A stretch of 64,000 nt of DNA from the NCBI GenBank assembly GCA_964432565.1, contig CAYSOA010000006.1, positions 32,101-96,100 of the forward strand. The letters run 5' to 3'. The notes beneath the pieces were generated by a model, which had not been told where the DNA came from, searched no databases, and worked only from the letters and a program-made list of their open reading frames with translations. Positions 33,478 to 41,733 of this stretch are shown here, in pieces. This DNA is from CAIOHW01 sp964432565 (GTDB taxonomy: Bacteria > Bdellovibrionota > UBA1018). Every line of letters starts with the position of its first letter. Position 1 is the first letter of the stretch. Made by a program: the position numbers and the translations under genes.

Positions 33478-34181
33478 ATAGCACCCAAAACTCTCCTGAC
33501 TCGCAAATTCAGTCTCTTCTGGCCCAGAAGCGCTGGAGCGAGGCGGAGCAGGCCTCGCTCAGCCAGGCCCGACGCGATCCGGCAAGTGCCGACAGCCACT
33601 ATCTGCTGGGCGTTTCCCAGTATTTTCAGGGAAAACTGGGTCCCGCGGTCGCCTCGCTGAAGAAAACTCTCGAGCTGGACCCCCGGCACACGGACGCCGC
33701 GATCTGTCTTTCGGTTCTGCTGAACGACATCGGCAGGTATGACGATGCGAGGCAGGTTTTTGAGCAGGCCAACCAGGCCGTGGCCCATCGGCAGTCGGCA
33801 TCCGAGCGCTCAGTGGACCGAAAGTTTGCGGTCAAGCATTTGGAGCTCGCCGATCTTTATTTCAGATACCGTCGGTATGACGAGGCCATTGAGGAGTACT
33901 CCAAGGCCGCAAGCTTGGACCCTGGAAGCCTGGAGATTCGAATCCGCAGGGCCAAGGCTTACTCCAGAAAAGGCTATGTGAGTCGGGCCATGCAGGAGCT
34001 CGAGCAACTGCGAAATGAGAAGCCCTCATTTACTCCGGCGCGCATTCAACTGGGGTTGCTGCACTACAGTCAGGGCAACCAGCTCGACGCTGAGCTGGAA
34101 TGGGAAGCCGTTCTCAAGGCCGACGCCACAAACCGAGAGGCCCGCTCTTATCTGGAGATGTCACGCGACGGTCGCCGGTAG
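33474..34181 (+). CDS. TPR-repeat protein
   Basis: 235 residues, almost entirely tetratricopeptide repeats, about six: for example ADSHYLLGVSQYFQGKLGPAVASLKKTLELDP, split across residues 33-66, and YDEAIEEYSKAASLDPGSLEIRI. There is no signal peptide or membrane segment, so it is probably cytoplasmic. It is coupled to bamD by an ATGA overlap, and the last gene of this plus-strand run, converging on fliW at 26 bases. The partner is unknown. Confidence 0.75.
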   Translation: MNSTQNSPDSQIQSLLAQKRWSEAEQASLSQARRDPASADSHYLLGVSQYFQGKLGPAVASLKKTLELDPRHTDAAICLSVLLNDIGRYDDARQVFEQANQAVAHRQSASERSVDRKFAVKHLELADLYFRYRRYDEAIEEYSKAASLDPGSLEIRIRRAKAYSRKGYVSRAMQELEQLRNEKPSFTPARIQLGLLHYSQGNQLDAELEWEAVLKADATNREARSYLEMSRDGRR

Positions 34182-34207
34182 AGAGGCACCTCCGGCTCTC
34201 ACGTGAC

Positions 34208-34759
34208 TCAAGCCATGAGGGGCTTGACCGTCAAAGACGGTGGAATGTCCCGAATCGAAATCACCGAGGGCTGCGCCTCGATCGCCGCAGCACTCGCTCT
34301 GTCCTTTGCACCAATGGTCAGGAGATGTGCTCGCAGCTCCTTGAACATCAGGTGCTTGACGCTATACTCATTCTCCTGAAGCACAACCTGTTTGCCGATC
34401 TGTTCCTTGAGATTGAGGACCAGAGGGGCTTTTAAATTGGCCGTCATTTGGGCCACATCTTCGGGAATGGTCAGGATGCTCAAAACGGCCGACTGATTCA
34501 CGTTCTGAAGCTTCAACTCCCGAAGCTCCTGTGCCGACAGTCGAGCGGCGTAATCCAAGCGAAAGACTTTCGGCTCGAGAACTGGAAATGCGACGTTCGG
34601 ATGATCCAGCGACTGAAGCCAAAGAATCAGGGTGTCATCCGCCAGATCGACAAGGCAATAGCGAGTGTCATTGGGAAAGCCGAGGATTCCCTGAGGGATA
34701 TGTATGACCTCGTCTTCTCCTACGGTGAGCTGACCAAAACGTCCTGTTTCGATGATCAC
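34208..34759 (-). CDS. fliW: Flagellar assembly factor FliW
   Basis: 183 residues. FliW binds flagellin and CsrA; when flagellin leaves the cell, FliW is freed and blocks CsrA. The start IETGRFGQLTVGEDEVIHIPQGILGF and the AFPVLEPKVF and LSILTIPEDVAQMTANLKAPLVLN blocks are typical. It is about 30 residues longer than usual, with a polar C-terminal tail. The start is GTG 34759 after AGGGGGT. It lies 125 bases after csrA, the standard pairing. Confidence 0.93.
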   Translation of the reverse strand: MIIETGRFGQLTVGEDEVIHIPQGILGFPNDTRYCLVDLADDTLILWLQSLDHPNVAFPVLEPKVFRLDYAARLSAQELRELKLQNVNQSAVLSILTIPEDVAQMTANLKAPLVLNLKEQIGKQVVLQENEYSVKHLMFKELRAHLLTIGAKDRASAAAIEAQPSVISIRDIPPSLTVKPLMA

Positions 34760-34884
34760 GTCACACCCCCTGGCACCCGCCGCAGCGGCTTTCCGAATAC
34801 CGAACTCTGTCCGAGCTCATCCTTCAACTAGCTGAAGGAACTCTTCCCAGCCTTCATCAAACCTGAAAAAATTCCGGATGCCAA
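34760..34884 (-). promoter_or_regulatory. csrA-fliW intergenic leader with hairpin and possible tiny ORF
   Basis: The gap holds a stem-loop TCCTTCA-GCTAGT-TGAAGGA at 34839-34820, and on the coding strand an AAGGATG that could start a 19-codon reading frame ending TGA just before the fliW GTG. GGA triplets, which CsrA prefers, occur at and near the stem. No promoter is convincing. Coding of the short frame is unproven. Confidence 0.35.
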
Positions 34885-35109
34885 CTACCCTTTCAGAATC
34901 TTTGAAACCTGGGCAATGGCTGCCGGACTGTTCACGGCCTGTTCATTCTGATCTCGAATGGCGGAATACACCTCTTCGCGATGAATCTTGGTTTCTTTGG
35001 GCGCCTGAATTCCCAGTCGCACCTGCTTGCCCTTGATTTGAACGACAACGATCTTGATGTGATCGTCGATTGCGATGCTTTCGCCCAGCTTTCGGGTGAG
35101 AACTAGCAT
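34885..35109 (-). CDS. csrA: Carbon storage regulator CsrA
   Basis: 74 residues. CsrA dimers bind GGA motifs in mRNA leaders and repress or stabilise translation, including that of flagellin. MLVLTRKLGESIAIDD, IKIVVVQIKGKQVRLGI and APKETKIHREEV (RNA-binding Arg in the last) are intact. GAGGTT lies before ATG 35109. The 112-base gap from flgL contains GGA triplets that could allow autocontrol. Confidence 0.96.
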   Translation of the reverse strand: MLVLTRKLGESIAIDDHIKIVVVQIKGKQVRLGIQAPKETKIHREEVYSAIRDQNEQAVNSPAAIAQVSKILKG

Positions 35110-35221
35110 AACCTCTTGTTACCTCATGCTCCTGATATCGGCCCCGAGCGTGGCCGTAATGGGCGGTCTTCCATTACCACCCGCCGGTATAGACCAAGCG
35201 GGATGCTCTGGCAACCTCTCG

Positions 35222-36175
35222 TTATTTCAGAAAATCAAGCAAAGTCGGTTGAATCAACTTTTGTGACGTAGCCAAAGTGCCTCGAAAGATCGTCTCCTCG
35301 CGGGCGAGATCCGACATGACGCGCGCCATATCGGCATCCTCCAGCGTCGAAGTCAGTTCTGCGGCAGTCACGTTCTGCCGCTCCAGAGACTGCCCGGCCA
35401 TCGTAACGCCCTGAAGACGCGAGCCCATCGTCGATCGCACTGCGGTCACCCTGGAGTGCAGGTCATCGAGGTTCTCAAGGGTGTCCCGAACCGCTTCCGA
35501 CGAACCCGAGAGGAGCGCCACACGTAGCGACTGCAACTCATCAAAAACATTTACGTTTTGAGATTCATTCGCGGGTGCACGCAGCTCCTCCTGAATGCCA
35601 GACCCGCGCTCGTGGCGCGCCGCATTGGGCCGGGTGTTGAAGGCATCGCGCCCGGGGACGTTCACCCCGAGGTAAACGTCCTTCGTGATTTCGATCATCA
35701 TCTGTCCGTCATCACCGCGATAGGCTCCGTCGGCGGAAAACGGGGGCTGAGTGGTCTTGAAGCCCCCGAACAGGTACCGATCTCCGATGCGGCGATTAGC
35801 CACGGCGATGGCCTGATCATAAAGATGACTGACCTCCTCGGCCACGGCCAGACGGGTCTGGGGATTAGCGCTCGCACCACTGCTCTGGCCAATGGCAATC
35901 TCCTTGGCCCTCACCAAGATCTCTGACACTTCGGACAGCGCCTGCTCGGAGTTCATCAGAAAACTCTCGGCAAGCTTAGCATTCATCAAAAACTGGTCGT
36001 TGTTCACCTTGTCAGTCCTCATCGATAGCAACTTACCCGCCGCAACGGGGTCGTCGGACGGGGCCAGTAGCTTCTTGGTCGTCGACGCCTGCTCTTGAAG
36101 CTGGTTCATGCGTCCGCGGGCGCGCCCCATGGTGTTTCGCGACGCTTCGAAGTTCATGTTCTCAGTGACTCTCAC
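35222..36175 (-). CDS. flgL: Flagellar hook-filament junction protein FlgL
   Basis: 317 residues. FlgL joins the hook-associated zone to the filament. The N-terminus RVTENMNFEASRNTMGRA and the C-terminal helix (LTSTLEDADMARVMSDLAREETIF) are the flagellin-like coiled-coil ends; RYLFGGFKTTQPPF is the domain hallmark. GTG 36175 gives the usual MRVTENM-like start; GTG 36178 is one codon earlier. It follows flgK by about ten bases. The chaperone FlgN is encoded upstream. Confidence 0.93.
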   Translation of the reverse strand: MRVTENMNFEASRNTMGRARGRMNQLQEQASTTKKLLAPSDDPVAAGKLLSMRTDKVNNDQFLMNAKLAESFLMNSEQALSEVSEILVRAKEIAIGQSSGASANPQTRLAVAEEVSHLYDQAIAVANRRIGDRYLFGGFKTTQPPFSADGAYRGDDGQMMIEITKDVYLGVNVPGRDAFNTRPNAARHERGSGIQEELRAPANESQNVNVFDELQSLRVALLSGSSEAVRDTLENLDDLHSRVTAVRSTMGSRLQGVTMAGQSLERQNVTAAELTSTLEDADMARVMSDLAREETIFRGTLATSQKLIQPTLLDFLK

Positions 36176-36185
36176 CACTCACCCC

Positions 36186-37607
36186 TTAATCCTTCAGGCT
36201 CAGCACCGTCTTCATCAGTTCGTCAGCGACGCGAATGACCCGTGCGGAGGCATCAAAAGCATGCTGATACTGCATCAGTTGTGTGGTTTCTTCGTCGACC
36301 GAGACGCCACTGATCTGATCGCGCATCTTGCTGAGCTGGGTCATGATATCCTTGTTTTGGTTGACTTCTGCTCGGTTCCGACTGGCCGCGACACCCACTT
36401 CGCCAACAATGCTGTTGTAGAAATCATCGAAAGTCGCTCGCCCCCCTTCCATCAAGGCAACACTCTGAAGACCGGCAATCGCGAGGGCCACACGATTGTC
36501 ACCGGGGGCATCCGGCTGCCCGGCTGCCGCAATATTCCCAGAATTCAGCTGAACCGCGTCTGAAAGCACAAGCTGTTCCGCCGCGCTCGAGATCGAGTCA
36601 ATCGGACGAAAGAAGTCGATCTGCGTTCCCCCCTCCCGCGAAAAACCCATGCGATGAACCTCGTTCACTGAGCGGGCCAGCTCAAAGGCGATCGTGTTCA
36701 TCTTCTCTTCGAGCGTGGCGAGGGTCGCATCCCGAGTTTTCAGCAGTGCGCCGAGCTTTCCGGTCACCACTCGCGAAGTCACCGGATGCCCGCCATCCCC
36801 TCCCGAATAGATGTCCACCGTGTTGCCGCGCTTTCCGTCGGCCTCTGCAGGCGTTCTCAAGGTTGAAAGCTTCTCGGCCGCCCCACCGGTCACAAAGGGG
36901 CCAAGTCCCCGGATGTCGACAATCATCTCATTGCCCTTGTCGATATATGAGCCCACATCAACGATGGCTCCCAGCTTCTTCAATGCGAGATCTCTCTTGT
37001 CGAGCAGGTCATTGGGGGACCCGCCGGCAATCTCCACCTGGCGAACCTTAACGTTCAGCTCGGCGATTTCAGACGCCAACTGATTCAGCTCGCGAACATT
37101 CCCCTCAATGCGGCTGTCGATGTGGGACCGAACATCATCGAGCTGGCTCTTCATTCGCTTGAAGTCGTTGATCATCGACTGCGCGGACTCACGAATCGCC
37201 TCTCGCAGAGCGAGGTTCTCGGGCTCATTCGAGAGCTGCCGGAAGTCATTGAAGAACCTTGCCATCACCCGGTTCAGTCCGTCTCCGTTCATCTCGTTGA
37301 AGATGTCCTCGGTCTGTCGAAGCAGGACCTCGCGCTCCTCCGAGTACGCGAGATCCCGACCAGAGGATCTGATCTGCTTCTCAATGTAGTCATTGTTGAT
37401 GCGCTCAACACGACTCACCTCAGTGCCCGTACCCAGCGTGACTCGGCCCCGATCCGTGCCATCGGTGGCCGTCGCATTTTGCTGAATTCTCTGCCGACTG
37501 TATCCCTCGGTGTTGGCGTTGGCGATATTATGGCCGGAAGTCGATACTCCCGCCCGTGCCGCGGACAGTCCTGACTTTCCAATATGAAGCAGGCCCGTCA
37601 TTCCCAT
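36186..37607 (-). CDS. flgK: Flagellar hook-associated protein FlgK
   Basis: 473 residues. FlgK is the first hook-filament junction protein. LLHIGKSGLSAARAGVSTSGHNIANANTEGYSRQ, at 5-38, is the standard N-terminal helix and ANTEGYSR box. The C-terminus ETTQLMQYQHAFDASARVIRVADELMKTVLSL is equally typical. FlgK is usually a little longer (about 550), so the variable central domain is small. AGGGAG precedes ATG 37607. flgN, its chaperone gene, lies 11 bases upstream. Confidence 0.95.
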   Translation of the reverse strand: MGMTGLLHIGKSGLSAARAGVSTSGHNIANANTEGYSRQRIQQNATATDGTDRGRVTLGTGTEVSRVERINNDYIEKQIRSSGRDLAYSEEREVLLRQTEDIFNEMNGDGLNRVMARFFNDFRQLSNEPENLALREAIRESAQSMINDFKRMKSQLDDVRSHIDSRIEGNVRELNQLASEIAELNVKVRQVEIAGGSPNDLLDKRDLALKKLGAIVDVGSYIDKGNEMIVDIRGLGPFVTGGAAEKLSTLRTPAEADGKRGNTVDIYSGGDGGHPVTSRVVTGKLGALLKTRDATLATLEEKMNTIAFELARSVNEVHRMGFSREGGTQIDFFRPIDSISSAAEQLVLSDAVQLNSGNIAAAGQPDAPGDNRVALAIAGLQSVALMEGGRATFDDFYNSIVGEVGVAASRNRAEVNQNKDIMTQLSKMRDQISGVSVDEETTQLMQYQHAFDASARVIRVADELMKTVLSLKD

Positions 37608-37618
37608 CGTGGTACTCC

Positions 37619-38116
37619 CTATATCTCCGTCGACAGCAGGCGCGCCTGGGATGGTGCATGGCTGGCCTGGCCCGAGGGCGAGTAGGTTCCGGCTCGAGGA
37701 ACCGCCTCTCCCAGGATGTTCTTCTTCATCTGGATCACGTGTTCGATTGAGTTTTCGACCAGCAGTCGATTGGCATCATTCTGCTCTCGAATTCTTTGAA
37801 TGAGGTGCTGAAGCGCATTACGAACACTTTGAAGCTGGTCAGAAAGCTTGAGATCGATCGCCTGGGCAGCGAGGATGATCGCAGCCAGATCTCGGTCGCC
37901 GAGTGCGTTCGAGGAACGAAAACGCGCCTGCTCGAGGATCGAAATCTGATGAAGGATGCCCTCTTTTTCAGATGTGCAGTCTTGAATTCGCCTGCAGTCC
38001 GCCGAGAGCAGTGCCTCTCGCTCCACACGCAGCGCCTCAAGAAGCTGCCGATGAAGCGTCAAAAGCCGTTGAAGCTGTCCATGAAGCTCGGAAAGTTTCT
38101 CCGTCGCCAGTTCCAT
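37619..38116 (-). CDS. flgN: FlgN-family flagellar export chaperone
   Basis: 165 residues, almost all helical. FlgN binds the C-termini of FlgK and FlgL and brings them to the export gate. The pattern LSELHGQLQRLLTLHRQLLEALRVEREALLSADC fits the long first helix of the family (about 7-40), and the SIEHVIQMKKNIL tail the last. Sequence conservation in FlgN is low, so position between flgM and flgK carries weight. AGGAGG precedes ATG 38116. Confidence 0.85.
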   Translation of the reverse strand: MELATEKLSELHGQLQRLLTLHRQLLEALRVEREALLSADCRRIQDCTSEKEGILHQISILEQARFRSSNALGDRDLAAIILAAQAIDLKLSDQLQSVRNALQHLIQRIREQNDANRLLVENSIEHVIQMKKNILGEAVPRAGTYSPSGQASHAPSQARLLSTEI

Positions 38117-38143
38117 GTTGCAATCCTCCTGATCGCACCACTC

Positions 38144-38158
38144 CCCGCATCATGCGGG
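38144..38158 (-). other. Small hairpin between flgM and flgN
   Basis: CCCGCA-TGA-TGCGGG on the coding strand, a six-base stem with a three-base loop, 28 bases before the flgN start. No T-run follows, so it is not a plain terminator; it may tune expression between flgM and flgN. Confidence 0.4.
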
Positions 38159-38174
38159 ACAACCTGAAAGTCCG

Positions 38175-38510
38175 TTATCCGATACTGGATGTGAGATGCT
38201 CGTCGACCATTCGATCCGCGATAGCCTTCGAATTCACTTCATACTTTCCTGCTGCAATCCTCGCCTTGATCTCCGCAATCTTCTGCTCGCGAATGTCGGG
38301 TGTCTGGCTGGCGACATCCTTGGCGTGTGCCAGTTCCTTCGCTTTTCCTGAGATTTCGGTCTTTGCAGCACCTGGATCCACGACCCCTGCCTGGTCCACC
38401 CGCCCCATTTCCATCGGCTTGCTCCTGCGAGCCGATGACGCCGACGATGCGGATTCGGTTGTTGAGGGACGGTTCTGAATTGCCTGACTACTATTGGGCT
38501 GAATCTTCAT
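38175..38510 (-). CDS. flgM: Anti-sigma-28 factor FlgM
   Basis: 111 residues. FlgM holds sigma-28 (FliA) inactive until it is exported through the finished hook. The Ser/Arg-rich N-terminal half is disordered in the family; the C-terminal sigma-binding part reads REQKIAEIKARIAAGKYEVNSKAIADRMV, at about 72-100, closely matching known FlgM. AGGAGG precedes ATG 38510. It overlaps flgJ by 20 bases. It lies between rod-binding flgJ and flgN, the common arrangement. Confidence 0.93.
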   Translation of the reverse strand: MKIQPNSSQAIQNRPSTTESASSASSARRSKPMEMGRVDQAGVVDPGAAKTEISGKAKELAHAKDVASQTPDIREQKIAEIKARIAAGKYEVNSKAIADRMVDEHLTSSIG

Positions 38511-38868
38511 GGGTACCTCCTGTACCGCGGGAAACTACCTCTTCAGTGTATCTGGGACGTTCGAGATAGGCAACGATCTGCTCCGCGAGTCCAACACCTC
38601 CGGCTCGTGCCGCGCGCTGCGCATACTCAGAATCCAGCATGCTCTGATAGATTTCTGACGCCTGGTTTCGCAAACTCATATCGCTCTTCGGCACCGACTT
38701 TCTCATGGTCTGCATCAGGTAGTCGAGAAACATGGTCTCCATGCCCTCGGCCGCCTGCCTCACCTCGGGACTCACGCGATTCCAATCAACCACCGGATCG
38801 CGACGAGTGGGTGTCGCCGCGCTATCCATGGACCGCTGGGGTGCGACGGCGGGCATCCCCAACTTCAC
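38491..38868 (-). CDS. flgJ: Rod-binding protein FlgJ (N-terminal domain only)
   Basis: 125 residues. This is the rod-capping/rod-binding domain: AEGMETMFLDYLMQTMRKSVPK, at 40-61, and EIYQSMLDSEYAQRAARAGGVGLAEQI are diagnostic. The muramidase domain found in gamma-proteobacterial FlgJ is absent, as in many other phyla, so another enzyme must open the wall; a lytic transglycosylase gene exists at 54851 but is not linked. GTG 38868 overlaps the preceding stop as GTGA. Confidence 0.92.
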   Translation of the reverse strand: MKLGMPAVAPQRSMDSAATPTRRDPVVDWNRVSPEVRQAAEGMETMFLDYLMQTMRKSVPKSDMSLRNQASEIYQSMLDSEYAQRAARAGGVGLAEQIVAYLERPRYTEEVVSRGTGGTHEDSAQ

Positions 38869-39128
38869 GCTCGGCTCCCTTCAAAAATACAGAGTGGCGC
38901 GGATGCGGCTCCCCCTTCCTTGGGGTCAGCGGCAATGACTTCAAGACTGGACTCACCCGCCATCCTAGCAGGCCGTCGTACCTGTCCTGTTTCCTGGATT
39001 TGAGTGCCGGCTCCATCGTCCATGACAGATGCCCCACCCGCGCCTTCTCTCGAAACCACCGTGATCGAACCAGTCGATAACAGGGCTCCAAACCGATCAT
39101 CCAAAACAAAATCCTTCCATGTGATCAC
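38865..39128 (-). CDS. Small unknown protein between flgI and flgJ
   Basis: 87 residues. Both ends overlap neighbours by four bases (GTGA), so it is translated as part of the flagellar operon. The start WKDFVLDDRFGALLSTGSITVVSR could form two strands; the middle (GAGGASVMDDGAG) is Gly-rich and flexible. No signal peptide, membrane segment or known domain. Many flgI-flgJ operons have no gene here. It could be an assembly factor for the P-ring or rod (inference only). Confidence 0.6.
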   Translation of the reverse strand: MITWKDFVLDDRFGALLSTGSITVVSREGAGGASVMDDGAGTQIQETGQVRRPARMAGESSLEVIAADPKEGGAASAPLCIFEGSRA

Positions 39129-40162
39129 AAGACCTCCAAATCCGCCTGAAGGGCGCCTGTTTCACGCAGGGTCTGAAAAATTGCTGTGAGGTCCTTCGGC
39201 TGGACCCCGAGAGCGTTCAGACTCTTCACCAGGTCCGAAACGCTGGCAGCGCCCTTGATCTCAGCGAGAGACCTCGCAGGCGATCCGGCGGGAGCCTCGG
39301 CAACCTGAATGGTCAGGTCTCCGTGGGAAATCGCAACCGGACTCAGGGTCACCCGGTCGCCCATGACGACCGTCCCGGTGCGCTCATTGAGAACCACCTT
39401 GGCCCTGCCGTCAACATTCACCATCATGTTCTCCAGCAACGCCAGAAGCTCCACCGTATTGCCCTCGTAATTGAAGGGCACCACGATATCGATCGTGCCG
39501 CTGTCTCGTGCGGACGCAAACTTGCCGCCAAGCTCGCCGTTGATCGTCACCGCGACCCTTGCCGCCGTTGTGAAGTCGGGATTATGCAACGAAAGTCGAA
39601 AGCTCTTCTTCCCCGAAAAGTTTGTTTCGAGGTCCTTCTCGATCGTTGCTCCGGAAACAACTCGACCTACGGTTGGAAAATTCTTCGTCGTTCCGTCAGC
39701 AATCGAGCCGATACTCACGCTACCCTGGGCCACTGCATAGACATTCTGATCTCCCGCCCGGAGCGGGGTAACAAGAAGCACACCCCCCTCGAGGCTTGAA
39801 GCGTCTCCGATCGAACTGACACTCACATCAATTTTGTTTCCGGAACGAGCAAATGGCGGCAACTTTGCCGTAACGATCACGGCAGCTGCATTTTTCGACT
39901 TGATACTCGCATTTTGTTGAATATCCAGGCCAAGTTTTCCGAAGAGACGAGAGAGGGACTGCCCGGTGACATCGGCGCCGGAATCACCGGTACCCTTCAG
40001 ACCCACCACGATCCCATAGCCGATCAGGATATTCTCCCGCACACCTTTGACTGCGGCAATGTCCTTCAGTCGAGCGGCACCGGCCTCCTGCGAGGCAATA
40101 CCCGCCACGAAGAGGGCGAACATGGCAGTGATCCTAGCGAATGGCTTCAAGTCGATATTCAT
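39125..40162 (-). CDS. flgI: Flagellar P-ring protein FlgI
   Basis: 345 residues. FlgI builds the periplasmic P-ring around the rod. A signal peptide (ITAMFALFVAGIASQEAGA) precedes ARLKDIAAVKGVRENILIGYGIVVGLKGTGDSG, at about 30-62, the family hallmark. VIVTAKLPPFARSGNKIDVSVSSIGDA, and VNVDGRAKVVLNERTGTVVMG, are equally clear. ATG 40162 with AGGAAAA upstream is chosen; the longer frame to 40207 lies inside flgH. The flgH overlap is 29 bases. Confidence 0.96.
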   Translation of the reverse strand: MNIDLKPFARITAMFALFVAGIASQEAGAARLKDIAAVKGVRENILIGYGIVVGLKGTGDSGADVTGQSLSRLFGKLGLDIQQNASIKSKNAAAVIVTAKLPPFARSGNKIDVSVSSIGDASSLEGGVLLVTPLRAGDQNVYAVAQGSVSIGSIADGTTKNFPTVGRVVSGATIEKDLETNFSGKKSFRLSLHNPDFTTAARVAVTINGELGGKFASARDSGTIDIVVPFNYEGNTVELLALLENMMVNVDGRAKVVLNERTGTVVMGDRVTLSPVAISHGDLTIQVAEAPAGSPARSLAEIKGAASVSDLVKSLNALGVQPKDLTAIFQTLRETGALQADLEVL

Positions 40163-41027
40163 AAATTTTTCCTGAAGAGATCGTCTCGTCGGCCCCGAGA
40201 TCGGCACCGCGAACGATGCCCATGACGGTCATGAGCTTGGTCGTGTTTCGATAAGGAATGCGCTTGCTTCCGCGAATTCGATAATTCCCATTGGGGAATC
40301 GTTCGACGATCTCGGCAAGGAAGGAGTCTCCGGACTTGACCCCAATCACAGGAACCAGGTCGACCGCAGAATAGCTGGTGTCGGTTGGAGCATTCGCCGC
40401 CGTTCCGCCATCCGCTCTGGCCGGGGCGCTTTCAGCGGCTCCAGGCTGCGCGCGGCCGAACTCCAGAAGGTCCAGTTCCCGACGACGCTCACCACTGGTC
40501 AGTGTCCGTTTGATCTCCGAGGCGATATCTCTGAGCATTTCGGATTCAACCGAAATCGCAATGATGTCCCCCGGGCTTCTGGCGCGATTCTTCGAGAAGA
40601 AAAAGTTGGCCTCGCCACCAGAGGACCACAGTGAACCCGAGTCGACTGCCTGGTCAATGAAGTCGTTCTTCGTGAGCCGTCTAGGGGCTCGACTCGGCCT
40701 CTGGCTTCGTTGATCTTCCAGACTTTCGGACTCTGACCCCCCGAGTCCGGGCTCGACAGCAGCGCCTCGCTCCTCTACGTCGGACTGAAGGTAAGGTTCT
40801 TCACGACTGGACGCGGGCGACCTCGTGCCGCGGCTGCCGAGGTACCGCTCATCCTCCAGATAGCCGGCCTCGGGAAATGCGCCTCCCACGGTCGGTCCGT
40901 GCAGTCCCTGCTCGTCGTTCAAGTCGCGCCGGAGCTGGCCCAGAACCTGCGAGCAGCCCGATAGAGCAATCCATAATGCAAGGCCCAGTGCCGGCCTCAA
41001 TGCGGTCCTCCGTGACAGTGGCCTCAC
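40134..41027 (-). CDS. flgH: Flagellar L-ring lipoprotein FlgH
   Basis: 297 residues. FlgH forms the outer-membrane L-ring. Lipobox LSGC gives lipidation at Cys25. The conserved core is C-terminal: SLWSSGGEANFFFSKNRARSPGDIIAISV, at about 131-160, then VKSGDSFLAEIVERFPNGNYRIRGSKRI and the GIVRGADLGADETISSGKIYEYRLEAI end. It is longer than usual because of a charged, Ser/Glu-rich linker at about 35-125 between lipid anchor and ring domain. GTG 41027 overlaps the flgA stop. Confidence 0.93.
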   Translation of the reverse strand: MRPLSRRTALRPALGLALWIALSGCSQVLGQLRRDLNDEQGLHGPTVGGAFPEAGYLEDERYLGSRGTRSPASSREEPYLQSDVEERGAAVEPGLGGSESESLEDQRSQRPSRAPRRLTKNDFIDQAVDSGSLWSSGGEANFFFSKNRARSPGDIIAISVESEMLRDIASEIKRTLTSGERRRELDLLEFGRAQPGAAESAPARADGGTAANAPTDTSYSAVDLVPVIGVKSGDSFLAEIVERFPNGNYRIRGSKRIPYRNTTKLMTVMGIVRGADLGADETISSGKIYEYRLEAIR

Positions 41028-41725
41028 AGTGTCACCTCCACTCGCGGGCCGCTTCTCAATACGCCTAAAAACTCGCGCTTCCCTTTAAGAGACTGAACCC
41101 GGATCTTTTGGTCGAAGCGAGAGGGTTCCAGTGCCGTCGCCGGTGCGAGCAACCGCACCCCGCCGGATACAATCACCAATGGCACGGCGTCTCCCCGCCT
41201 GATGTCTGGGACGGTCTTGACTGCTCCGGTGGAAATGAAGTCTCCGGCCAGCAGTGTCTGACGTGCTTCGAGCCCCGAGGGATCGGTGGCCGCCGTGAGA
41301 ATGGCTCCCCGGTACTCATGGGCGAGTCCTTCGGCGATATTGATCTGCCTCTGCTGAAGGACGTCTCCAGCCAAGGCCTCTCCCGGAGAAACTCGGCGCA
41401 CGGGTGTCCAGCCCGTGACCCAGGCGGCATACCGAACGCGGTACTCTGCACTGACCTCATTCCTCTCGGCACCTCGCGCCCCCCTCACCAGTAACTGCGC
41501 CTCGCCAGATGCACGAAGTGCGATAATGGACGCGCTCGTTGCCTGATCGATAGGCCTGGCCGGACGGATGCTCAGGACCTCAATGACCTCTGCTCGTTCT
41601 GCTCCCAGATGATCGCAAAGTGCCTTCGCGATGACTTCGCTCACGGACGCATGAACGGCGTCGGGCGCCATCAGCGCCACTAACAAAATGAAGCTCGTCA
41701 CAAACTTTTTCATCAATCTAGCCAC
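41024..41725 (-). CDS. flgA: Flagellar P-ring chaperone FlgA
   Basis: 233 residues. FlgA is a periplasmic chaperone for P-ring assembly. A signal peptide (FVTSFILLVALMAPDAVHA) is followed by a variable first part and the C-terminal SAF-like domain: TPVRRVSPGEALAGDVLQQRQIN, at about 113-135, AILTAATDPSGLEARQTLLAGDFIS and RRGDAVPLVIVSGGVRL match the family. Start GTG 41725 has GGGAG upstream; ATG 41713 is an alternative. It lies between flgG and flgH, the standard order. Confidence 0.92.
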   Translation of the reverse strand: MARLMKKFVTSFILLVALMAPDAVHASVSEVIAKALCDHLGAERAEVIEVLSIRPARPIDQATSASIIALRASGEAQLLVRGARGAERNEVSAEYRVRYAAWVTGWTPVRRVSPGEALAGDVLQQRQINIAEGLAHEYRGAILTAATDPSGLEARQTLLAGDFISTGAVKTVPDIRRGDAVPLVIVSGGVRLLAPATALEPSRFDQKIRVQSLKGKREFLGVLRSGPRVEVTL

Positions 41726-41733
41726 CGCGCTCC

